Part shown: piece by piece, positions 1-7,711 of the stretch
Layout: each line of letters begins with the position of its first letter
Position numbering within the stretch: position 1 is the first letter of the stretch
Origin: CANNDT01 sp945876205
Lineage (GTDB): Bacteria > Acidobacteriota > Vicinamibacteria > Vicinamibacterales > UBA2999
Direction: 5' to 3'
NCBI GenBank assembly: GCA_947503365.1
Contig: CANNDT010000038.1
Span: 1-38,287 of the forward strand
Length of the DNA: 38,287 nt
Position numbers and translations under genes: made by a program
Notes under the pieces: generated by a model
Database searches by the model: none
Seen by the model: only the letters and a program-made list of their open reading frames with translations
Told to the model about the DNA's origin: nothing

Positions 1-235
1 CGTGATACTCGCAGGCGCCCGTCGTGGCCAGCTCACGAACCTTCTTGGCGAGATCCTTTCCGATGCCGGGCAGGTCGCGGAGCTGGGCTTCCTCGATGCG
101 CGCCACGGCGTCGGGCCAGGCGCCGATCGTGTCGGCGGCGGTGCGGTACGCGCGGATCTTGAAGCCATTCTCGGCTTTGATCTCGAGCAGGTCCGCGATC
201 TCGGTGAAGATTCGTGCGATCTGCCTGTTATCCAC
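1..235 (-). CDS. polX: DNA polymerase X family protein, N-terminal part (cut by window edge)
   Basis: The first 78 codons are visible from a GTG at 235; the rest lies beyond the left edge. The translation begins VDNRQIARIFTEIADLLEIK and contains FKIRAYRTAADTI and LRDLPGIGKDLAKKVREL, which is the helix-hairpin-helix N-terminal domain of bacterial PolX (Pol beta-like DNA polymerase, usually followed by a PHP exonuclease domain and active in gap-filling repair). The start codon overlaps the stop of the upstream GHMP kinase gene by 8 bp, so the two are probably co-transcribed and translationally coupled. Catalytic residues are outside the window, so activity cannot be judged. A second, N-terminally shortened PolX relative lies at 17968-19254. 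Confidence 0.85.
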   Translation of the reverse strand, partial: MDNRQIARIFTEIADLLEIKAENGFKIRAYRTAADTIGAWPDAVARIEEAQLRDLPGIGKDLAKKVRELATTGACEYH

Positions 236-1217
236 GCGTCAGACCGTGGCGCTCGATCCGGTAGTCGAGCACCCGCGCGCCGCCGGCGGTCAACGCCTCG
301 CGGATTGCATCCCGGCGTTCGGGCGGGCCGTAGCAGAAAAGGCATCCGCCGCCCCCCGCGCCACAGACCTTGGCGGCCGTCGCGCCGGCGGCGATGGCTC
401 GGGCGATCAGCGCTTCGATCGCAGGCGTGGTGACGCCAGGCGCCAGGCGCTTGCGGTTATTCCATTCCTCGGCGATGGCCGTGCCCACGCGGTCCCAATC
501 GCCCTGCGCCAGCGCCTCGCGCATCGCCGCCGCGGTGTCCCGAATCCGCTCGAAGCAGTCGAAGATGTGGGGATCGCCGTCGACGTGCTTCTTGACGATC
601 TCCCAGTTATTGGTCCCCGAGTTCCTCGGCTCACCGGTGTAGCAGAGGACGATGCGGCTCTCGAGATCGGCCGCGTCCACGTCGAGCGGAATGCGGCGGA
701 TGCCGTCGACCTCGAGCTCCAGCGCGGCGATCCCGCCATAGAGAGCGGGCCGATAGTCTTGCAGCCCGGTCGGGACGTTGATGGCCTGCGCTTCGACGTT
801 CATCGCGATCTGGAGGAGCGCCTCCGGTTCGTAATGCGTGCGATTCCATTCAGCGAAAGCGGAGCACACCGCCACGTTGAGCGCCGACGAGCCCGCGATG
901 CCGGCTCCCGCCGGCGACTCGCACGACGTGGTCAGCGTCAGGTTCCGCGCTTCGAAGAAATGCGCCAGCAGCGAGAGCAGCCGGAGCTCGCGACGCCCGC
1001 GCAGCTCCGGCCAGCCCTCGGCTTCGACCGTCACCCCGGTATCGAGGGAGGTGATGACGACGCGGTCGTCGGTGCGGGTCTCAATGGTCGCCTGCGCGCG
1101 CAGGCTGATCGCGGCGTTGAGTGTCTGGGCGCCGGGGTGAAAGAGGTAGAGAGGCCAGATGTCGATGGTGCCGCCCGCCAGATCGATGCGGGTCGGCGCG
1201 GACGTAACGATTCGCAC
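228..1217 (-). CDS. GHMP family sugar kinase
   Basis: A 329-residue cytoplasmic kinase. It shows the three GHMP motifs: the N-terminal substrate region (APTRIDLAGGTID, residues 7-19), the phosphate loop (SPAGAGIAGSSALN, 101-114) and the C-terminal glycine-rich motif (KVCGAGGGGCLF). The closest relatives I can recall are heptose-7-phosphate kinase (HddA)-like and L-fucokinase-like GHMP kinases, but the substrate cannot be fixed from sequence, and no heptose or LPS genes are nearby to support HddA. The start is a GTG (VRIVTSAPTR). A perfect TATAAT lies 5 nt upstream, leaving no room for a ribosome binding site, so the mRNA may be leaderless. The stop overlaps the polX start. Confidence 0.88.
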   Translation of the reverse strand: MRIVTSAPTRIDLAGGTIDIWPLYLFHPGAQTLNAAISLRAQATIETRTDDRVVITSLDTGVTVEAEGWPELRGRRELRLLSLLAHFFEARNLTLTTSCESPAGAGIAGSSALNVAVCSAFAEWNRTHYEPEALLQIAMNVEAQAINVPTGLQDYRPALYGGIAALELEVDGIRRIPLDVDAADLESRIVLCYTGEPRNSGTNNWEIVKKHVDGDPHIFDCFERIRDTAAAMREALAQGDWDRVGTAIAEEWNNRKRLAPGVTTPAIEALIARAIAAGATAAKVCGAGGGGCLFCYGPPERRDAIREALTAGGARVLDYRIERHGLTRG

Positions 1218-1222
1218 ACGGA

Positions 1223-1228
1223 ATTATA
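1223..1228 (-). promoter_or_regulatory. Candidate -10 box (TATAAT) 5 nt before the GHMP kinase GTG
   Basis: On the minus strand TATAAT is followed by five bases and then the GTG start at 1217. No good -35 hexamer is visible at normal spacing; the best alternatives match about three of six positions. The distance implies transcription starting at or next to the start codon. The same arrangement is seen before nagZ. Confidence 0.5.
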
Positions 1229-1363
1229 GAGCGGTGTCGTTTTTTGGTATCATGCCGCCGGGCGGAGCACTCTGCGAGCGAGAGCTGAGTGGCAAGTTGT
1301 GGCAGCGTGACGTTGTGAGCGGGCTGCGGTCTCCTTCCGGGTGGACTTGACTTAGGGAGGAGC

Positions 1364-2398
1364 ATGTCGAGGAGAATCCGCGCCAGTGCCGCCCTCGTGG
1401 CGGTCATGCTGTTCGTTCCGGCCTTCGGGCATACGCAACAAGCGTCAACCACATCGCACGCCAGGGTCTTTGCCGTCGGCGATCTCCTCTACCGCGGGCT
1501 GGAATCGGTGACCGACCAAGTCGGTCTGCTGATGGAACGCCTCTACAAGGAAAACCCGGACAGCACTATTCTTCTCCTGGGCGACGTCTGCAATGATGAC
1601 GGCAGCAAGCGGTGCTACGACGAACTTGAGCAGACATCGTGGGGGCGGCTAATTCCCGTGGTGTATCCGGTCCTGGGCAACCACGACAACGAGGAGGCAT
1701 TACTGACCGGCCGTATGCCCGAGTTCTTCGCTCGATTCCCCCTCGCCGGGAAACCGGGAACTGGGGAAATTGCGCTGACTCGAGGTGCGTGGCGGCTGCT
1801 GGGGTACAACACCGAGCTCATGCGCCGCGACCGGGTGACCAATACCTTCACTGATCCGAACAAGGCCCTGGACCACTTGAAGTGGTTGGACGGTGAGTTG
1901 CGGCAGTACCACAAGACGCACTGCATGTTGGCGTTTGGCCATCGGCCTCCCTACTCGTCGTTTAGAGCGCCGGCTTCGACGTCCCAGTCAGATCCGTATG
2001 CCATGCCGATATTCCGCAAGCTGTACAAGCATGGTGTTGACCTGAATCTCACGGGGCACCTTCACGGGTTCAACTGGCTGCCGCCGCTCGACCCGGACGG
2101 AAAAATCGATCGCTCACACGGGGTGCCGATTGGAATAGTGGGGACCGGCGGGGCGATACCTTTTGTCGATCCACGTCTGGACACCGCTCTCCCGAAATCA
2201 GCGCGCAGGTTGAAATGGGCGGCTGACGACGAAGTTCTGGAGGCGGATACGCCGGGGGTGGTTCAGATTGATCTCTACCCCGGTTCGTATACCTGGACGT
2301 TCATTCCAGTGAATCCACTAGCGGGTGTGGCATATCCAGCAGGCGGCGGCAGGTGCCACGATAACCCGTCGGCTCATGTGGAACCTCCGATAGGTTGA
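1364..2398 (+). CDS. Exported calcineurin-like metallophosphoesterase
   Basis: A 344-residue protein with a cleavable signal peptide (basic MSRRIR, hydrophobic stretch to about residue 22, then HTQQ), so probably periplasmic. Metallophosphoesterase signatures follow: FAVGDLLYRG, LLLGDVCNDD, VLGNHDNEE, AFGHRPPYSS and LTGHLHGFNW, which supply most of the Asp/Asn/His ligands of a two-metal site. The layout (GD..Y, GNHD, GHxP, GHLH) is closest to purple-acid-phosphatase-like members, but the substrate is unknown. A strong ribosome binding site (GGGAGGAG) precedes the ATG. The gene stands just upstream of nagZ, which seems to have its own start signals, so co-function with cell-wall recycling is uncertain. 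Codon use looks less GC-biased than its neighbours, which could mean recent acquisition. Confidence 0.85.
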   Translation: MSRRIRASAALVAVMLFVPAFGHTQQASTTSHARVFAVGDLLYRGLESVTDQVGLLMERLYKENPDSTILLLGDVCNDDGSKRCYDELEQTSWGRLIPVVYPVLGNHDNEEALLTGRMPEFFARFPLAGKPGTGEIALTRGAWRLLGYNTELMRRDRVTNTFTDPNKALDHLKWLDGELRQYHKTHCMLAFGHRPPYSSFRAPASTSQSDPYAMPIFRKLYKHGVDLNLTGHLHGFNWLPPLDPDGKIDRSHGVPIGIVGTGGAIPFVDPRLDTALPKSARRLKWAADDEVLEADTPGVVQIDLYPGSYTWTFIPVNPLAGVAYPAGGGRCHDNPSAHVEPPIG

Positions 2399-2408
2399 TC
2401 GGTGCTCC

Positions 2409-2414
2409 TATAAT
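2409..2414 (+). promoter_or_regulatory. Candidate -10 box (TATAAT) 5 nt before the nagZ GTG
   Basis: TATAAT, then TAGGC, then the GTG start of nagZ. There is no Shine-Dalgarno sequence in between and no convincing -35 hexamer. It repeats the TATAAT-N5-GTG arrangement seen before the GHMP kinase. Confidence 0.45.
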
Positions 2415-2419
2415 TAGGC

Positions 2420-3544
2420 GTGCCGTCGAGTCTGCGTCGTGACATCGGTCAATTGTTAATTGGGAGCCTGCCGGCAACGACCATTCCTGCGGAAATGCGG
2501 TCGCTGGCGCGTGAGTTCTCGCTTGGGGGAGTGACCCTCTTCGGACGCAATATCGAAGCGCCGGAGCAGGTCGCGGAGCTCGCCTATGACCTGCAGTCGC
2601 TCTCGACGGAGCTCCCGCTCTGGGTAGCCGTCGACCAGGAGGGCGGTCGCGTGGCGCGTCTGCGCGCGCCGTTCACGGAGTGGCCTCCGATGGCGGTGCT
2701 CGGCCGGAGCGGCGATGCCGCACTGGCCTACCGGTTTGCCGCGGCCCTCGCCTCAGAGCTGAAAGCCGTCGGCATCTCGCTCGATTACGCCCCGGTCCTC
2801 GACATTCATACGAATTCCAGGAATCCGGTCATCGGCGACCGGGCGCTCTCCGAGAGCGCGGAGGCCGTCGCCAGGCTCGGCGCGGCGATCGTCCGGGGTC
2901 TGCAGGAGAATGGCATTGCCGCCTGCGGCAAGCATTTTCCCGGACATGGCGATACCTCGGTTGACTCACACCTCGACCTTCCGATCGTCGAACATCCGCC
3001 CGATCGGCTCCGTCGCGTCGAGTTCGTGCCGTTTCGAGAGGCGATTGCGGCCGGCGTGGCGACGATCATGACCGCGCACATCCTCGTCCCGTCGCTGGAC
3101 GACGAGAAGCCCGCGACACTCTCGCGTCACGTCGTCTACGACCTGCTGCGCGACGAGCTGAATTTCGAGGGCGTGATCCTGAGCGACGACCTCGAGATGA
3201 AGGCGCTCGCCAAGAGCTACAGCGTGCCCGAGGCGGCGGTCCAGTCGATTCTCGCCGGGTGTGACGGCGTGTTGATCTGCCGCGCCCTTTCCGACGATCG
3301 CGGCCACGACATCGAGGTGCAGGCCGCCGCCCTCGAGGCGCTCGTATACGCGGTCGAGGACGGCACCATTCCCTACAAGCGCGTCGAGGATGCGCTGGCA
3401 CGCCAGCGTCGCGCGAAGGAACGGTTTCTGGTGAGTGCCGGACGCGGCATCGCCTCGGCCGGCCGTAAAGGCCCGCCCCGCAACGATGTCGTGGGCTGCG
3501 ATGCCCATCGGCGTATCGCCGAAGAGATGGCGCGGTTTCTCTGA
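2420..3544 (+). CDS. nagZ: Beta-N-acetylhexosaminidase (NagZ, GH3)
   Basis: A 374-residue glycoside hydrolase family 3 enzyme that removes GlcNAc from GlcNAc-1,6-anhydroMurNAc-peptides during peptidoglycan recycling. Visible family motifs are VDQEGGRVARL (residues 71-81), KHFPGHGDTSVDSHLDLP (171-188, with the Asp-His general acid/base pair at about D182/H184) and GVILSDDLEMK (251-261, nucleophile about D256). There is no signal peptide, as expected for a cytoplasmic NagZ. The GTG start is chosen because translation from it gives the family N-terminus (RRDIGQLLIGSL). It heads the recycling block nagZ-ldcA-mpl. The tail of about 40 residues past the catalytic domain is longer than in many NagZ proteins and has no recognisable motif. 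Confidence 0.93.
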   Translation: MPSSLRRDIGQLLIGSLPATTIPAEMRSLAREFSLGGVTLFGRNIEAPEQVAELAYDLQSLSTELPLWVAVDQEGGRVARLRAPFTEWPPMAVLGRSGDAALAYRFAAALASELKAVGISLDYAPVLDIHTNSRNPVIGDRALSESAEAVARLGAAIVRGLQENGIAACGKHFPGHGDTSVDSHLDLPIVEHPPDRLRRVEFVPFREAIAAGVATIMTAHILVPSLDDEKPATLSRHVVYDLLRDELNFEGVILSDDLEMKALAKSYSVPEAAVQSILAGCDGVLICRALSDDRGHDIEVQAAALEALVYAVEDGTIPYKRVEDALARQRRAKERFLVSAGRGIASAGRKGPPRNDVVGCDAHRRIAEEMARFL

Positions 3545-3745
3545 GAATTATGTCGTTCACACTTCCGGGTGCCTGCTTCCGGGTTCGTGTTCAGGTTCGG
3601 TTCACGGTCACGGTTCGCTGTTCGGGGTTCGGCTGCGCCGGGCTGGAACGCCTGGAATGCCGAACCTCGAACGCCGCACCGAACCTGAACACGAACCAGG
3701 AACATGGAACCGAGGAACCGCGAACCTCGTGAGCGCCCAAGGCGC
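3545..3745. repeat. nagZ-ldcA spacer with a perfect 20-bp inverted repeat and nested hairpin
   Basis: The 201-bp spacer is built of GTTC/GAAC-rich words. GGTTCGTGTTCAGGTTCGGT at 3582-3601 is repeated exactly in inverted orientation at 3678-3697. Nested inside, 3620-3633 pairs with 3659-3672 over 14 positions with one G:U. The word CGAACCTCG occurs twice (3661 and 3721). Together they could form a large cruciform or RNA hairpin. I see no T-run typical of an intrinsic terminator and no open frame with a known product. Confidence 0.75.
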
Positions 3746-4669
3746 ATGATCAAGCCGCGCGCGCTCAAGGCAGGCGACCGCATCGCTCTGGTTTCGCCGG
3801 CCAGTCCGTTTTCCCGCGAAGAGTTCGACCAGGGCGTGGCCGAGCTGCGGCGCCTCGGGTTCGACCCGATCTACGACGATTCGGTGTTCGAGCGAACGGG
3901 CTACGTGTCAGGCGCGGCGCAGTTGCGCGCGGCGGCGTGGCTCCGGGCATGGTCCAATCCCGACGTGGCGGCGCTGGTGGCCGTTCGGGGCGGCTACGGC
4001 AGCGTGCACCTTTTGCCATACCTCGATGCGTACCGGGGGCGGCTCGCGCCGAAGCTCTTCATCGGCTACAGCGACAACACGTCGCTGTTGTCATGGCTGA
4101 CCTGCCAATGCGGGATTACCGCGCTTCATAGCCCCATGCTCGAAGGACGACTGGCCAAGGGCCGCGACGGCTACGACGAGCACTCCTTCATGCGCCTGAT
4201 CGGTGGGGAAGGCGCGGGCCTCGAGCTCCGGCCTGCCGGGCTCGCGGCGCTGCGTGGCGGCGACGCGAGTGGCCCGCTGTATGGTGGAACGATGACGCAG
4301 CTGGCTGCTTCGATGGGCACACCCTACGCGTTCGACCCGCCGCACGGGTGCGTGCTCTTCCTGGAGGACGTCAACGAGCGGCCCTACCGCATCGACCGGC
4401 TCGTCACGCAGCTCCGGCTGAGCGGCATCCTCGATCGCGCCGTCGCCCTGGTGTTCGGCGAGATGCGCGGGTGCGATGAAGCGGGCGGCCAACATCCGAT
4501 TCAAGACGTGCTCACCCAGCTGACCGCGAGCTTCAATGGGCCGGTGCTGCTCGGGTTTCCTTCTGGTCATACGACCGGACCCTCGTGGAGCCTTCCGCTC
4601 GGCGTGCGCGTCCGCGTCACCACCCATCCCCATCCTGCTCTCATCGTCGAGGAATCACCTGTTGAGTGA
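3746..4669 (+). CDS. ldcA: Muramoyltetrapeptide (LD-)carboxypeptidase, peptidase family S66
   Basis: A 307-residue protein. LdcA removes the terminal D-Ala from cytoplasmic tetrapeptides so that the tripeptide can be reused by Mpl. Family marks are ALKAGDRIALVSPASP at the N-terminus, VRGGYGSVHLLPYLD, the nucleophile elbow FIGYSDNT (Ser at residue 109), LFLEDVNERPYRIDRL with the catalytic Glu, and GFPSGHTTGPSWSLPLG with the catalytic His. The Ser-Glu-His triad is therefore complete. MccF-type microcin immunity proteins share the fold, but the flanking nagZ and mpl favour LdcA. The ATG at 3746 is preferred because it gives the family N-terminus; an upstream in-frame extension reads into the repeat. 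Only a weak AAGG precedes it. The stop overlaps the mpl start by 8 bp. Confidence 0.9.
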   Translation: MIKPRALKAGDRIALVSPASPFSREEFDQGVAELRRLGFDPIYDDSVFERTGYVSGAAQLRAAAWLRAWSNPDVAALVAVRGGYGSVHLLPYLDAYRGRLAPKLFIGYSDNTSLLSWLTCQCGITALHSPMLEGRLAKGRDGYDEHSFMRLIGGEGAGLELRPAGLAALRGGDASGPLYGGTMTQLAASMGTPYAFDPPHGCVLFLEDVNERPYRIDRLVTQLRLSGILDRAVALVFGEMRGCDEAGGQHPIQDVLTQLTASFNGPVLLGFPSGHTTGPSWSLPLGVRVRVTTHPHPALIVEESPVE

Positions 4670-6071
4670 GGCGCGGCGCATCCATCTGATCGGCGTGTGC
4701 GGAACCGCCATGGCGACGCTCGCCGCGTTGCTGAAGCGGCGCGGGCACGACGTGCGAGGCTCTGACCAGAACGTCTACCCGCCGATGAGCGACTTTCTCG
4801 CGTCCGAAGGCATCCCGACGATGAGCGGCTACTCGGCTGACCACATCACGCCCGACCTCGATCTGGTCGTAGTCGGCAACGCCATCTCGCGTGGAAATCC
4901 CGAGCTCGAAAGCGTGCTGGAGCGAAAGATCCGCTACTGCTCGCTGCCTGAAGCGATTCGAGATCACTTTCTCTGGGGCGCGCGGTCGATCGTCCTCGCC
5001 GGCACGCACGGCAAGACGACCACGACCTCGCTCACCGGCTGGCTGCTGACCGACGGCGGTCTCGACCCGACGATCCTGGTCGGCGGGATCGCGTTGAACT
5101 TCGGGGAGCAGGGGTCGAGCTATCGGGTAGGTGGCGGCCGCGACTTCGTCATCGAGGGCGATGAATACGACAGCGCCTACTTCGACAAGACGGCGAAGTT
5201 CCTGAAGTACCTGCCCGATGTCGCGGTGATAGGGAATATCGAGTTCGATCACGCCGACATCTACGCGGACCTCGACGCCGTGCGCCTGGCGTTCCGCCGG
5301 CTCGTCAACCTCGTGCCTCGCAACGGGCTCCTGCTGCTGGGGGCCGACAGTCCGAACGCTGCCGCGTTGCGTCCCGCGGCCGTCAGTCCCGTCGAGACCT
5401 TCGGCCTGGCGGAGGATGCCACCTGGCGCGCCTACGGCGTGGAGCATGCGGACGGCCTGACCCATTTCAAGGTGCGCCGGAGCGGGGAAGTGTTTGGTGC
5501 GTTCCATTCACCACTTCTCGGCCTGCACAACGTTCGCAACGCCCTCGCGGCGATTGCGGTGGGTGCCTATGCCGGCCTCAGCGCAGCGCAGCTTGCGGAC
5601 GGCCTTGGTCGCTTCAAGGGCATCAAGCGGCGGCTCGAGACGGTTGGCGTGGCGAGTGGGGTGACCATCCTGGACGACTTCGCGCACCATCCGACGGCCG
5701 TGCACGAAACGCTCGCGGCCCTGCGGACCGGTTATCCGTCGCGGCGGATCTGGGCGGTGTTCGAGCCACGGTCAGCCTCGTCGTGCCGCCGCATCTTCCA
5801 GGACGACTTCGCCCGCGCGTTCGGCGGCGCCGACGAGGTCGTGGTTGCTGGCGTCTTCCGATCATCGCTTCCGGACTCAGAGCGCCTGTCTGGCGAACAA
5901 CTCGTGGACGACCTTCGGAAGGGCGGACAGAATGCCCGCTACATTCCCGACGTCGACGACATCATCCGCGCCATTGTCAAAGAGCACCGCGACGGCGACG
6001 TCGTCGTCCTGATGTCCAACGGCGGCTTCGGCGGCATTCATCGCAAGCTGCTGCAGGCGCTGACGACGTGA
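4662..6071 (+). CDS. mpl: UDP-N-acetylmuramate:L-alanyl-gamma-D-glutamyl-meso-DAP ligase (Mpl)
   Basis: A 469-residue Mur ligase that joins recycled tripeptide (or related peptides) to UDP-MurNAc in the cytoplasm, bypassing MurC/D/E. Recognised by IHLIGVCGTAMATLAALL, the Mpl-specific NVYPPMSDFL, the ATP loop AGTHGKTTTTSL, EGDEYDSAYFDKTAKF, NIEFDHADIY, DDFAHHPTAV and the C-terminal MSNGGFGGIHRKLL. MurC proteins differ at several of these sites. Length is close to the E. coli enzyme. The start is a TTG at 4662 with GAGGA 8 nt upstream; it overlaps the ldcA stop. The next gene begins in a GTGA overlap, so nagZ-ldcA-mpl-pxpBC-murB look like one operon. Confidence 0.94.
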   Translation: MSEARRIHLIGVCGTAMATLAALLKRRGHDVRGSDQNVYPPMSDFLASEGIPTMSGYSADHITPDLDLVVVGNAISRGNPELESVLERKIRYCSLPEAIRDHFLWGARSIVLAGTHGKTTTTSLTGWLLTDGGLDPTILVGGIALNFGEQGSSYRVGGGRDFVIEGDEYDSAYFDKTAKFLKYLPDVAVIGNIEFDHADIYADLDAVRLAFRRLVNLVPRNGLLLLGADSPNAAALRPAAVSPVETFGLAEDATWRAYGVEHADGLTHFKVRRSGEVFGAFHSPLLGLHNVRNALAAIAVGAYAGLSAAQLADGLGRFKGIKRRLETVGVASGVTILDDFAHHPTAVHETLAALRTGYPSRRIWAVFEPRSASSCRRIFQDDFARAFGGADEVVVAGVFRSSLPDSERLSGEQLVDDLRKGGQNARYIPDVDDIIRAIVKEHRDGDVVVLMSNGGFGGIHRKLLQALTT

Positions 6072-7711
6072 TTCGAGAAGCGGGGGACTCGGTGCTGCTG
6101 CTGGAGCTCGATCCCGTGATTGATCCCGGGGTGAACGCTCGTGCCGTGGCGATTGCGGCAGTGCTCCGGCGGAATCGGCTGGCCGGCGTTCGTGACATCG
6201 TCCCGACCTTCCGCTCGGTGGCGGTGTTCTTCGATCCGCTGCGCGCGGATGTTGCCGCGCTCGCCGAGACCATTCGCCACGCCTGCGACGCCGCCCCGGT
6301 CCTCGAGGAGCGCGCGCCGATAGAGGTCGAGGTGACCTACGGCGGCGAGGGTGGTCCCGACCTCGCCGATGTCGCAGCGTTTGCCGGTTGTCCGCCATCC
6401 GAAGTGATCGACCGCCACGCGTCGCGGACCTATCGCGTGTTCATGCTGGGATTCCTGCCTGGCTTTGCCTACATGGGTGCCGTGGAAGACTCGATTGCCG
6501 CGCCGCGGCGCGCAGAGCCCAGGACGCGCGTGCCAGCGGGATCGGTCGGCATCGCCGGGCGACAGACGGGAATCTATCCGCTCGATTCGCCGGGTGGATG
6601 GCAGATCATCGGCCGTACCGCGATGAAGGTGTTCGATCCAGACAGGACTCCGCCGGCGCTCTTCGCGCCGGGTGACACGGTGCGATTTGTCGCATCAGCT
6701 CGCGCCAGTGGGGCGGACCCTTCGGGTCCGCCGGGCGAGCCCAAAGGGCTCGCCCCACAAGCAAACATGGCCGGACGCCACGTCACGGTGCTTCGTCCGG
6801 GCCTGCTCACCACCATCCAGGACGAGGGGCGCTGGGGCTACCAGGACCTTGGAGTGCCCGTATCTGGACCTATGGATCCGGTCGCCCATCGACTCGCCAA
6901 CGCCATCGTCGGCAACCCGCGGGACGCGGCGACGCTTGAAGCGACGCTTCTCGGTCCTGAGCTGCGGGTCGAGCGGCAGACGATGGCGGTGTTCACCGGA
7001 GCGGATCTGGGTGCCACGCTCGACGGAGCGGAGGTGTCTCGGTACGCACCGGTCGCGTGCCGACCGGGCAGCGTGATCAGATTCGGAGAGCGGCGCGCCG
7101 GCGCCCGAGCCTATGTGGCGTTCGACGGCGGCATCGCGACGTCTGAGGCACTCGGCAGCCGCGCGACGCACGCGATCAGCGGTCTGGGCGGCGTCGAAGG
7201 CCGGGCGTTGCGGGCCGGCGACCGGTTACCGCTTGGCGAACCCTTCGGGACGGCCTCCAGGGCGGCGCAGCAGGCCCGGCTACCGCTGGCCTCACCAGAG
7301 GGAGGCGGCGCGCGCCTGCGCGTGCTGGCGGGGCCGCAGGATGCCTGCTTCACGCCCGAGGCGCTTGCCGCGCTGCACGCGACGCGGTTCACGATTTCTC
7401 CCCAGTCCGATCGCATGGGTTATCGCCTGTCCTGCGATCGACCGGTGCCATTTGCCGCCACCGGCCAGATGATCTCGGATGTCACGCTCGTGGGCGGCGT
7501 GCAGGTGCCTCCGTCCGGCAATCCAATCCTCCTGATGGCCGACCGGCAGACGACCGGCGGGTATCCGCAGATCGCCACCGTCATCACCGCGGACCTGCCG
7601 GCGGCCGGACAGCTCGCCCCTGGCGACTGGGTCGAATTCGAGGTGTGCACGCGGGCCGACGCGCTGGTCGCGCTGATCGCGCAGGAAGGCCGGCTCCTTG
7701 CCTTCAGCTAA
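6068..7711 (+). CDS. Fused 5-oxoprolinase subunits PxpB-PxpC
   Basis: A 547-residue fusion of the two carboxyltransferase-type subunits of prokaryotic 5-oxoprolinase (KipI/KipA, allophanate hydrolase subunit 1 and 2 families), which with PxpA convert 5-oxoproline to glutamate using ATP. Residues 1-213 are PxpB (MLGFLPGFAYMG, RTRVPAGSVGIAG, TGIYPLDSPGGWQIIGRT). Residues 234-547 are PxpC (TIQDEGRWGYQDLGVPVSG, FTGADLGATLDG, AYVAFDGGI, GPQDACFTPEA, SDRMGYRL, ADRQTTGGYPQIATV). The linker, residues about 215-231 (GADPSGPPGEPKGLAPQ), is encoded by two perfect DNA hairpins at 6712-6755. The start is the GTG in the GTGA overlap with mpl. An internal ATG at 6767 would give PxpC alone. No pxpA (LamB/YcsF) lies in the window. 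Confidence 0.9.
   Translation: MIREAGDSVLLLELDPVIDPGVNARAVAIAAVLRRNRLAGVRDIVPTFRSVAVFFDPLRADVAALAETIRHACDAAPVLEERAPIEVEVTYGGEGGPDLADVAAFAGCPPSEVIDRHASRTYRVFMLGFLPGFAYMGAVEDSIAAPRRAEPRTRVPAGSVGIAGRQTGIYPLDSPGGWQIIGRTAMKVFDPDRTPPALFAPGDTVRFVASARASGADPSGPPGEPKGLAPQANMAGRHVTVLRPGLLTTIQDEGRWGYQDLGVPVSGPMDPVAHRLANAIVGNPRDAATLEATLLGPELRVERQTMAVFTGADLGATLDGAEVSRYAPVACRPGSVIRFGERRAGARAYVAFDGGIATSEALGSRATHAISGLGGVEGRALRAGDRLPLGEPFGTASRAAQQARLPLASPEGGGARLRVLAGPQDACFTPEALAALHATRFTISPQSDRMGYRLSCDRPVPFAATGQMISDVTLVGGVQVPPSGNPILLMADRQTTGGYPQIATVITADLPAAGQLAPGDWVEFEVCTRADALVALIAQEGRLLAFS
6712..6755. repeat. Back-to-back perfect REP-like hairpins inside pxpBC
   Basis: First hairpin: 9-bp arms 6712-6720 and 6724-6732 with a 3-nt loop. 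Second: 10-bp arms 6733-6742 and 6746-6755 with loop AAA. Both are perfect and directly adjacent, and both are read in frame as the Gly/Pro-rich linker between the two enzyme domains. Confidence 0.85.

Noticed and set aside
4662..6071. Calling this Mur ligase MurC
   Set aside because: NVYPPMSDFL, NIEFDHADIY and the C-terminal MSNGGFGGIH are Mpl hallmarks, and the gene sits with nagZ and ldcA.
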